NCBI GenBank assembly: GCA_030268105.1
Contig: BSDZ01000013.1
Span: 3,850,001-3,914,000 of the forward strand
Direction of reading: 5' to 3'
DNA length: 64,000 nucleotides
Source: Volvox africanus
Taxonomy: Eukaryota; Chlorophyta; Chlorophyceae; Chlamydomonadales; Volvocaceae
A program made the position numbers and the translations under genes. Positions 36,101 to 45,513 of the stretch are shown here, piece by piece (position 1 is the first letter of the stretch; every line of letters starts with the position of its first letter). Below the pieces are notes generated by a model that had not been told where the DNA came from, did no database searches, and saw only the letters and a list, made by a program, of their open reading frames with translations.

Positions 36101-39100
36101 ATGATCCATACCATGAGCCGATATGGATGGCAAACGCGGCGTTCGGCTCCACTGTCTCGCTCGGCTGCCCCTCATCCGCGGCAATGTCGGAGACACAAGT
36201 CGTCGACTTGGCAGAAACAATTGCAAATCTGCGAGCTGAGCTGGCGGCATCTCAAGAGGCGCTGCGAAGGGAGAGCTCCTCTGTGAAACCGGGGAGCTGC
36301 GCGGAGCTAACCACAGAAGGCGCTGCTGCTGAGACCACGCAGGCCTTGGGCCGTAATATTGACGGCTGCCGCAGGACAGCAGAGATGGCGGGGACACCAC
36401 TGAAGGATGAGGAGTCCGCTTTGCTGCCGTCAGCCTCCTTGGCAAGAGTTGCTGTGCTCTCAGGCTCACAAACACATGGTAATGATGAAAGTGACCCGAT
36501 TTCGGAGCTGGTGCGCACGCTCGAGGTAGAACGTACAGAGCATGCCGTACGGCAGCTAGTGTTACGGGCCCTGTGCGCAGTTGAGCGTCGTGCGCTACAA
36601 CGCGAACTGGCTGACGCGCATGCTGCACATGCCACCGCCGAGGCCGACGCCCATGAAGTTCGCGGGCGGATATCAGCACTGCTCATGACGCATGCACGCG
36701 TTTGCGGAGAGGTTGAAATGCTTCGAGCCGTTCGAAATGAACTGGCAGCGGAGTTGGGACCACTCAAGCGCGCCGTAGAGCGGCTTCGTACCCACAATGA
36801 ACAGTTGCGGATGGAGGCTTCTGAGGCGGCGGTGCAGCGTGCGGCTGATGCCGAGGCCGCGGCAACCGTTGCCGTTGATGCCGCAGCAAGCATCGCCGCT
36901 TCTGAAGCACGCGAGGCGACGTTGACAGCTCGGTGTGCGGCGTTGGCGGCACGATGTGAGGATTTGGAATTGCAGCTCCGTACCACAGTACCGGTCGCGC
37001 CACAACCGGGGGCCGAAGCGGACACGCGTTTGGGTTTGGTTGAATCCTCGAGGTTACAGTTGCCAGAGGAGATCTTTGAGCTGCGTTCTGAGCTTGCATC
37101 ATTGACGTCAGCATTAGAGCGCCTGAGGGTAGACTATGCGTTAGCGCGGCAGGACCGACAGCGGCTGCAGCAGCAACTTGCGTTGCTGCTGGTGCACACG
37201 GCGGTCGCGCAGGAGGCGGCGGCAGAGCTGTGTAGCTCCCTGCACGGTGCGAACACCGACCTTGACGTGCAGAAAACAAAAATGGATGAGCTGGGACGTG
37301 AAGTGGCACGCGCACACGCCAAGGGCACGGCAGCCCGGCAGCAACTGGCGAGCGCAAGTGCTGATGGGCGGCAGCGGCCGGCGGAAACCCGGGCATGGGA
37401 GCGTCAGGCGTTGATGTTGAAGGAGCAGCTCACGCAGATTGTGTGGGCAGCGCAGTCGGATTCGCCACTGGTGGCAACGGCGATGGGCGATTCCTTAGTC
37501 GTGATGTCGCCACAGGAGGCCACAGGTGGCTCCGCTGCCTTTTCCCCTACAGCAGCTTTGCAATCGGCATTGGTAGCAGGTACGTTGAGGAGCTCGTCAT
37601 CAGAGGCTACGGCGACAAACACTCTGCGGCAAGGCACAGGTTGGGCCAGCAGCAGCTGCAGGGCCGGAATAGGAAGACGCTGCTTGAGCGACATGGACAT
37701 GTCCTCCCTGGCGAAGCGGGCGGGCAAGGCTGCTGCGGCGGTGAGGCTTCTCACCGCCCGGCAGCAGCAACAACAGCAGCCGAGCCGTGACACTATCTTC
37801 ACTCTCTCGGCTGGTCTCTCACCGTTGCGGCAGCACGATGCCGGTGGTAGGGACCCTTTCCTGCACGGTCTTGCTCCTGTTACCGTGAACAACTTGGCAC
37901 AAACGGAGCAGATCTGCAATCCGCGGCTCTGCGGGAGCACTGCTGCTGATGGTGCGCCCTTTACATTGCCAGCCACGGTAACGGCAGCAGCCCCACGTCT
38001 CGCCGATGGCGCCGCCGTGGGCGTTGCCGTATTTGATGCGGCTATGATATCCGAATATATTCCGAGTGATGCCGCCGCAGCTGCCAAAGGAAATGACGGA
38101 TCTGCACACTCGCTAATTCCAGCGATCAACGGAGCGGGCAATGCCGCAGCAGCGGCGTCACCATTGTACCAGGTCCAACCGCAACCGAGACGTCAAGTGC
38201 TACGGCTGCCGGGCTACCGGCAGCACTTTGGATTGGCCAGCAACTGGGACGCACCAACCTCACCCGAGATGACATACTCACCTGTGCCCTCACCATCTTC
38301 CACTCGCTGGCCGGAGCCATACCGACGCTCCCAGTCAGCAGGTGGCATGTTTCCCATCTTTGCAAGCCCAAAACAGCCCGGCACTTCGCCATTGCTTCGA
38401 CTGGATGAGGTGGAGGAGGGGGACCGAGAACAGGAGGAGGCACAGGATCAGATGGAACGCGAACGGGAGGAGTGGCTGCCCGAGGGTTACGAAATTCCTG
38501 AGGCGAGAGCCGGACAGGGCTATAAGGGCATTTCACATAATAGTGTTGATGTCGTGTCGGAAGACACTGAACGCGGCGCCGGTCTGCCCCTTGGGCGAGC
38601 TGCGTCGGAGACCGACATGCACCTCTTCTATAATCCCATGTTTGCGACCTTTCAAGAGACAGCCGGTGCAGGCCTGGGTGCGGGGCGAAGGGGCCTCCAG
38701 CTTTTGCCCGCGTCTGCGCGCACGGCCTCTGATGATGCATCGTACGTCACAGACCTGCAGGCTGCGCTGGCCAGGGCTCGCCCTGCAGGCGACTGCACGT
38801 TACCCGCTGCCGCGGGACAGGCCTACCCTTCCCGGCCTCAAGCATTGAGCAGCAGCAGAAGGGGCATTGGCACGGTCTTCGCACGCGTGCGTCGCTTGTC
38901 GGCAGACCACCGTGCCGGTGAGTCGGAGAGATCGCTGTTATCGCAGGGAATACCGCTCTGGCAAATGTCGGCGTCGAGGACGCAGCCGGCTTCGCTAGCT
39001 GGGGCCCCGTTATCAGGGCCTGACATGGGCTCAGCCTATTCGGCTTGGGGGACTGACGGCGGTGAACGGCTGGTACCCGTATCCCGCTCCAACCCGGTTG

Positions 39101-39171
39101 TGAAGCTATACAAGAAGATCAGCAAACGGCTCAGCAGCAACGCCTCACGGGATAATCGGGAGGGCCTTTAA
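30159..39171 (+). CDS. Giant Ala/Gln/Glu-rich coiled-coil protein, unknown function (2,433 aa)
   Basis: Five exons, all phase 0: 30159-30353, 30533-30688, 30978-31175, 31939-32139, 32620-39171. They join to 65+52+66+67+2,183 residues. Exon 1 ends ISELITELQ, exon 3 begins the coiled coil (VVELQAQLQQSSNALKSSQQ), exon 4 continues it (LKLQEAAAAEVV) and exon 5 runs on. Heptad-like coils fill about residues 118-1000, with further coils near 1210-1270, 1440-1480 and 1540-1860. They are separated by Ser/Pro-rich linkers. The last ~570 residues are low-complexity Ala/Pro/Gln sequence, ending in a basic tail with KLYKKISKRLSS. No motor, kinase or membrane segment was seen. Such proteins often serve in centrosome/basal body, nuclear or Golgi scaffolds, but nothing here tells which. 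The final exon of 6,552 bp is unusual for this intron-rich window. A TGTAA lies only at 40830-40834, so the 3' UTR may be long. Confidence 0.85.
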
Positions 39172-41678
39172 AAGTTTGAGAAGGTGTACAGGCAAAGAAT
39201 TGGCGCTACCGCCCTCGAATGCTCGTAGTCAGCGCCATTGTTTTGCTACTATTTCCCTATATTTAAGGCTGCTGTTGCCGCCCTTGCAAGGCGAGGCCTG
39301 AGTGATACATCTTATAAGACGGGTCTACAAGGTTTCCCGGGGCAAGGCCTCAGTACGCATGGCACCAGGTGGGAGCGACACAACTTTTATGCAGGATTAT
39401 CAGGGTATTCGTGCGTTGAATCTACCGCAGAATGTGACCAACGCGTGGGAAAGGGTCATATATGGTTCAGGAAAGTGTCATAATCGGGTTATGCAAGAAG
39501 GGTTTTACTTATTGGGTGTGGGCAGGGGAGAAAGGTTTTATACCCGTGCTTTGGATATGGGTTCCCCCTTTTGATCGGGGAATCACTTCAAGCTGAGGGA
39601 TTACCCGTCGCAATTGATGATGGAGAAGGTCAAGGGGCAGAGCAGCTTAATCAGTTCAAAGCGGGGCTGAAGGATCAGGTAGCTTTTAGGGAAACTAAGA
39701 TGTACTGCGCTTTAGGCTGCAGTATGCATGTGTTGTTGAAGGCAAGCCCAGTATATCAGCTTGACTTTGTCCGCAAATATGTTCAATACGGACAAGTTCA
39801 ATCAAACAGTTTGTGTTTTACGGCCGCCAAAGGAAAGCTGTTGAGGCAGACTTGAGTGAATCGGGAGACTTTATTGTAGTTCGCCGGTGCTTGTGTCGGC
39901 TTCACAATGTACACCTACAAAGCCCCTACATAGTCATGGGAAGGATGCCGGCCGCAGGGAAAATATCATAACAGCATTTACGTAACCACGTTCTTATGAT
40001 GTCTGAATGCAATTCCATAATAAACCAACCTCCGCACTATGCTTTTGATCCCTTCGGGGTAGCCCGGGCAGTTCTTCAGAACAGCCTGCTTTAGTATTGC
40101 TGGAGTTTGTATTCTCTATTGTTCCTTATCCATGACTTCCTCCATCCTCATAAATCGTGCACCGTGCCATAAAACATGATGAAGCGCTGCCCTTGGTTAA
40201 GAATTTTGCCACTTGTGTCAACTTGTAGACTAAAATCGATGCACGTACGCATGTTTTTTCATCGCGGTGCAGACCCTCAGCACAAACACACTTATCTCCC
40301 AGCCCCGCTTTACTTGCCTTAACGTCGGCTAACGATGTACGGCAAAAAGTGCAGCACGATATAATCCAGTGTTTACATTATTCAGATGGTACTGCCGACA
40401 CAGCGACACCCAATTACAAATGTACGACTTATCGGGAACCCACTGGATACAGTACAATACCTAAGGGGCTTTGCATTCGTTCCCCTTTAGCATGCCAACA
40501 GACCCCCTCCTCCCGCTCTGTTATATCCCTGTGCCATCCATACTTACCTGCACCAACTCACCTGCACGGTCATGTCCAGACCCATCTTATGCGCCAGCAG
40601 TATGCAGCCCCCGAAGCGCACCTCCGGCACCAGAGCCAGGACCAGGCTCCGTTTCTAGGATAATTGAACATAACCACTCCATAGCTATAAAATCAGTTTC
40701 TAAACCGTCAACAACAAGCTCAAAATAAAATCAAGGCTAAGTATGAATTATTTATAAATACATTGTCTGCTCGTCGGCACGGCTTTCACTCATGACGTCC
40801 AGTTGCGCGTAAGCTTTTCAAGCTATCCTTGTAACAAATAAAGCATAATCACGATTGGTCGCACTCTGTCTGCAATTACCGATACTACCGAGGGACTCAA
40901 ACAAGGTTAATGTCGGTATTTCGCCGTACTTCAATTCTGGGGTAATTAGGCCGGGTTATGCACACGTCCTGATTACTGCGTCTTAAATACAACGTCGCTG
41001 ACAGATATATGTCACAATCGCAATCAAAATACTGTACGCGCACGATGGCTTTAAGCTGGAAGCCTATCTGATCTTCGGGTGGCTACTATTCGGAGCTCTA
41101 TGCAACTCCGTCTAGCTATGTTACTAGTCTTGTGATGCTAGCCATGCTTCACAAGGTTTTCTACGTGGCGTTGGCCTGTATCAGGGTCGTCTGCAGGTAC
41201 GCCAGGTCCTTTTACATTTCCGATTTTGATTATGGCTTTGATATAATTCTTCGATGGTTCGCACGCACTGCAGGTCTCTGCATATTGTGGATGGACGTAG
41301 CCGCCGTGCTGGTTCACAACCAGGGTCTAAGTCTGCATCCATATACGCCAAGATCTCTGCGGTGCATTCTATCTGCGTCTTGGCTTTTTTTACTTGACTC
41401 AGGATTGCAGGGGTCGGGGCCATGCAGATATACGCCAAACGCAGCGACCTCTTCTCATTAATCATCACTTTTAAAATTGAAACCTGCAGTGCATTCAATG
41501 AGTCCCTGCATTGTTTTTGATAGTCCTGACTTTCCGCGTGCGACGTACATGTTACCTTTTACGCATGCTTGCAGTCGATACGCAGTTCGCGTAATCGACA
41601 CTGCAGCAGCCGTCCGGAGCTCCTTTGGGTGATATAAGCGGTACTCAGACAGTGTTTCCTCCGGCCGTCCGAAGTTAG
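39172..41678. other. Intergenic/3' UTR interval with a frame-broken ORF pair
   Basis: Two adjoining plus-strand ORFs, 39302-39574 and 39565-39855, are in different frames but read like one protein (QDYQGIRALNLPQNV ... LLKASPVYQLDFVRKYV). They may be a decayed transposon gene, or simply chance ORFs in the 3' UTR of the coiled-coil gene. The rest, including copy 1 of a direct repeat (40174-40486), shows no gene. A TGTAA with AATAAA nearby occurs at 40830-40845. Confidence 0.4.
40174..40486 (+). repeat. Diverged direct repeat, copy 1
   Basis: Matches 43577-43876 in the same orientation with several indels. Shared blocks include TCAGCACAAACACACTTATC, CCCCGCTTTACTTGCCTTAA and GGGAACCCACT. Identity by eye is roughly 75-80%. 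The pair flanks about 3.1 kb that contains a putative exon and a hairpin, an arrangement like old LTRs, but TG...CA ends and a target-site duplication were not seen. Confidence 0.75.
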
Positions 41679-42281
41679 CTGTGCGTTGATGAGGCCTGCC
41701 ACGAGTTGGACGTGGCTAAGCCTACTGAAGTTGAGACAAACGGGGATTGCGGGTGTAAGCCCGGGGACACCGCCGAGGTCCTTAAGAGTGTGGCAGACCA
41801 TGACGTGGCAAAACCCACTCACAATGAGTTAAAGGAAGATGCGCTGCAGCCCGGGGATAATGTGGCCGACCATGACTCCGACATGGCAAAGCCCAATGAC
41901 AATGAGCCTAAGGGAGACGGATTGCAATCTGAGGAGCTGAGGTTAGTGACCTTGAGGCCCCCATGGACTGGACATGGCACATCTGGACGGAGGAAGCCTA
42001 TGGCTGAGAATGTGGCACTGGTTCAGCGGGTGCTGGCATATAGCAAAATGGAGGATAAGGCAATTGGCGACCACCTTATCTTCCAGGTAGCCCCAGAGGT
42101 GTATCAGCACCAAGGCCTCAAATCTGTTTATGACAGGCTTAGGTGTCAGGCGAATCCCTGTCACCATCAGTTGGGGGGTGAATATTGGGCACTGGCCTTC
42201 AAAGCATTTGAGCACTTGCACGCTGTTTACCATCGCTTGGAAGAGGCCCAGATGCTGGCATCTGGGTCTGGAAAGGAGTGA
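41679..42281 (+). CDS. Putative exon or transposon-related ORF with internal Ala-Lys-Pro repeats (~200 aa, partial)
   Basis: Opens after a possible acceptor (GAAGTTAG at 41678) and runs to a TGA at 42281; no ATG-initiated start was found. The N-terminal part has three imperfect repeats (DVAKPTEVETNGD, DVAKPTHNELKED, DMAKPNDNEPKGD). The C-terminal part (MEDKAIGDHLIFQVAPEVYQ, GLKSVYDRLR, EHLHAVYHRLEEAQM) is also encoded in a diverged antisense copy immediately downstream. Differences between the copies are often conservative at the protein level, which suggests past coding constraint. It could be a gag-like retroelement segment or a lineage-specific gene; I do not recognise the family. Confidence 0.45.
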   Translation: MCVDEACHELDVAKPTEVETNGDCGCKPGDTAEVLKSVADHDVAKPTHNELKEDALQPGDNVADHDSDMAKPNDNEPKGDGLQSEELRLVTLRPPWTGHGTSGRRKPMAENVALVQRVLAYSKMEDKAIGDHLIFQVAPEVYQHQGLKSVYDRLRCQANPCHHQLGGEYWALAFKAFEHLHAVYHRLEEAQMLASGSGKE

Positions 42282-42559
42282 GTGAGGGGATAAAGAGGGG
42301 CTTTAACCTAGGGTTTACCATACCCAAATGCCAGCATCTAGGCCTCTTCCAAGTGATGATAAACTGCGTGCAAGTGCCCAGATGCTTTGAAGGCCAGTGC
42401 TCAATATTCACCCCCCCATCCAACTGGATGGTGATGGGGATTCACCTGCCACCTGAGTCTGTCATATACGGATTTGAGGCCTTGGCGCTGGTACACCTCT
42501 GGGGCCAGCTGGAAGATAAGGCGGTCGCCCAGTGCCTTATCCTCCATTTGGCTGTATGC
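42036..42559. repeat. Imperfect inverted repeat (hairpin), arms ~236-241 bp, loop ~47 bp
   Basis: Arm A is about 42036-42271 and arm B about 42319-42559. Read on the minus strand, arm B repeats arm A at roughly 85-88% identity by eye (for example GATGCTGGCAT, GGCCTCAAATC and CCAGAGGTGTA are shared). Arm A lies in the coding part of the ORF ending at 42281; arm B is its antisense copy. An RNA crossing both arms would fold into a long hairpin. Confidence 0.9.
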
Positions 42560-42599
42560 TACACTTATAGGTACATATAATACATGTAGGTAATATGAC

Positions 42600-44486
42600 A
42601 TATGTAGGTGAGTGTGGGAATCCACCCTGCTTATTATGTCCTCTGGTCCGTACTGTTGATTAACAACGAAAGCCCTTTTATGTGGGTGCAATATACATGC
42701 AGGTGTCATGGGCCTTCGAGGGCTTGCTGTTGGAGTAGCTACCTTGACGGAGATATATTGTATCCCGTTGTTTATGGTGAATGGGTTGAAAAAGGGGCCC
42801 ATATTAGATGTCAATTATCTTGGCGGGCATTTCTTTCTTGTCACCACTGTAATGGGTTATCCTTTGAGGCCCTAGTTGTGCCTTTCAGACCTGTGATGTT
42901 GGTCTCTGGCCGAATATCCAACCCTTTCTAAACAGCACTAAAACTAATTTGGGCAGGTCGCGGGGCAGGCATGTGTAAACTCGTTGTATCTGGCTTTCAT
43001 GATTCCATGTCTGTTCTCTTCACTGAATGGCAACACGATTCGAGCATGACACCCTTAGCAGGCAGTTCCATTCACCTTCCGTGTGACAGGCTAAGGTGTG
43101 CAGCAGCTATGCACGCGTCTACTCGTACATGCTGTTCCACGTATCCTATGCCAAGCCTTCGTGCACCATCGTGCACCCACAGTCCACTGCGTCCAAGCCT
43201 GACGGCGCATGTAAACTGGAAATGGCGTTTTGAATATTAGTCCCGTAACTGATGCAACGTCAGAATGCCTGTTATGTATACCTTTTTGTACGTGCTATGA
43301 AAATGTGACATGCATCTTGTTGGGTTATAACCCATACATACTGTTAACCCATACATACTGATATCGACATTTCAGAACTATCCCTGGCCCTTCGTCCGAG
43401 CTTGATTCATGTACATAGTTTTCATTCCACATGCACAGATGGCCGCAGAGGAAAGGAAATATACCATGGTCGATTAACATACGAGCACGGTGTGGTGACG
43501 TACACTGTCGCTGTGCTAACGTTACTAATTAACAATCCTCTTGTGGGCGACCCGTTTTGTTCCCCGTTTGTTGGTGCATGGATGAGGCACTGCCCTTGCC
43601 TTGAATTTTGCCACTTATGTCACAAAACACAAGCGTGAACATTTTTTCATCACAGTGCAGTTCCTCAGCACAAACACACTTATCTCCCAACCCCGCTTTA
43701 CTTGCCTTAACGTCAGCTAACGATATACGGCAAGATGTCCAGCAACGATATGATCAAGTGTCTACATTGTTTAGACGGCAGAACTGTCGGCACAGCAACA
43801 TCTAATAACTGATGTTCGAGTTCTCGGGAACCCACTAGATACAGTCATACATAGGTGGCTTTGTATTCGTTTCCCCCTCCCTCGCCGTACCATTGGCCCT
43901 TCTAGCGGGTCACTGTGGTGGTGAGTTCATCAACAAGTATCGGCATCATCAGAAGAGCAATATGGCACATGACCATGTGGGCGTGGTGATGCCGGCAGTG
44001 GTTACAAGAGTTATAGCAGTACATACATTGCACATGAGAGTCGCAGGATGTGTGGTACCTGTTTGCACACTAGCCTTCAATGCTGTTCGCCTGACCGCTA
44101 ACATGGCAACGAGACCGTCATGCACACTCAAGCCCTATGCTTGAAAAGGTAAATCTTCTTGTCCCAGGTCGTCTGGGATAGCCACTGCGCCAGGAAAAGA
44201 TGCAGTGAGCTAAGATCTCTGGGTTCCTGGTCTTGACCGACATGTAACAAGGAGGCTGCTGTGGCATGACGTAAGGTTTTTCCCTGCGTTCATATGTCAA
44301 TTATTCCTGTAATAACGCTGTTAGAATTCTTAAATCGCTTCCCCTGAGAGCAGTTGGTATGTCTGTTATTGAAAGGCTTACGGCTCGGTCCGCGTGTGTC
44401 TGCGGCAAGTCGCCATTCGTATAAAAGCGTCGTACGTATTGTAGAGTTATAATAAATTTATTAATAAATCGTTGTCATCTAAGTAA
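42600..44486. other. Repeat-rich interval without a supported gene
   Basis: Contains copy 2 of the direct repeat (43577-43876) and a doubled TAACCCATACATACTG motif at about 43327-43361. ORFs are short, lack domains and do not connect by splicing. Confidence 0.5.
43577..43876 (+). repeat. Diverged direct repeat, copy 2
   Basis: Partner of 40174-40486. It lacks about 15 bases present in copy 1 before the TTTTTTCATC block and carries scattered substitutions, so the duplication is old. Confidence 0.75.
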
Positions 44487-44557
44487 GCACTAGTGGTATA
44501 GTGGTAGCATAGGTCCTTGCCACGGACCAGACCCGAGTTCGATTCTCGGCTAGTGCA
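44487..44557 (+). tRNA. trnG-GCC: tRNA-Gly (anticodon GCC)
   Basis: A complete 71-nt cloverleaf without intron. The acceptor stem GCACTAG pairs with CTAGTGC, with discriminator A at 44557. The D arm is GTAT..GCAT with loop AGTGGTA. The anticodon stem GGTCC/GGACC encloses the loop TTGCCAC, giving anticodon GCC, which reads GGC/GGT glycine codons. The T arm is CCGAG-TTCGATT-CTCGG. CCA is not encoded, as expected for a nuclear tRNA gene. The internal A box (TAGTGGTATAGTGG) and B box (GTTCGATTC) form the Pol III promoter. Only a short TTT follows, so the terminator is weak or further downstream. Confidence 0.95.
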
Positions 44558-45513
44558 GGGTTTCATCTACGATAATGGTTTGGCGCAAGTGAATGCTTTT
44601 AAGTGCCGGACGTAAAGCTGACATCTTTGGCTTAACACAACCTCACACAGTTGAAGCTATTTCATGGCAAATGAACATGCCTCATGTTCATGGAGTTTGT
44701 TCCCGGTCTCTCTTTGTCAGGGTTTATACCTGTCCACGCCCAGATACCGTGTACTGAATTCCGCCGTCATCATTCCAAGCTTTCAGTATCCTGACTGGAG
44801 CTCTTTAACTACATTTGACTGCTGTGTCCTCTCTCCATTCATAAGGTTAGCATGTTATTGCTTCCAAATCACACCTTGGCTGGGGACAACCCTCGGCGGG
44901 TAGGCATGCGGTAAGATATAAGTAACCTCAGCGTGTTTGTATCCTGTGAGGTAATGTTTGATTTGATGGCATGGTGCCTACCGGCATGGTTGCGGTTTAG
45001 GGATGGCAGTAACGAAGCAGGGAGAAAATTGAAGGGGAAACATGTTGAGCTGGTATAATGCTCTGAAGGGCCGACATGAACAGCCCCAACTGAACCTGGA
45101 ACTGCCAGCGAAGCCCCGGGAGTCCTTAATAAATTGATGATGATTCATTTCGCATCCGCACTAGTATCGTACGCCTCTGTTCGGCGATCCCCGCGCCGAA
45201 CAGAAACGCTATTATGATTGGATAACTACTCTTGCTAATCCATCTCCTCATTGCGGTAATATAATCATTTGGAGTTTGATCTGTCTGACCTCTGAGTCGT
45301 TTCTTTTCATTCTGCTTCTAACTGCCACTTTATGTGAGAACCGGTTGGCACATGCCAGATGGTTGTATGGCCTATCAGCTATCATACACGCTCATTTGTA
45401 AAAAGTGCTTTGTGCAATGAGCTCCTGGTGCGCCAACCCGCCAGCACTATCTCTGCCTCATCTGCGTGAATCCTTTGATTCCAGAACTTAGCAGAACAAC
45501 CCTTAATTGACGG
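44558..45513. other. Intergenic region upstream of the receptor-kinase gene
   Basis: No ORF with recognisable content. It likely includes the kinase promoter and 5' UTR. Small GATGATGATT and TTAATAAATT AT-rich stretches occur at about 45127-45150, but no defined element was identified. Confidence 0.45.

Noticed and set aside
36252..37025. Minus-strand ORFs within the coiled-coil gene
   Set aside because: Antisense shadows of the 6.55-kb exon, rich in Ala/Ser/Arg from complementary codons.
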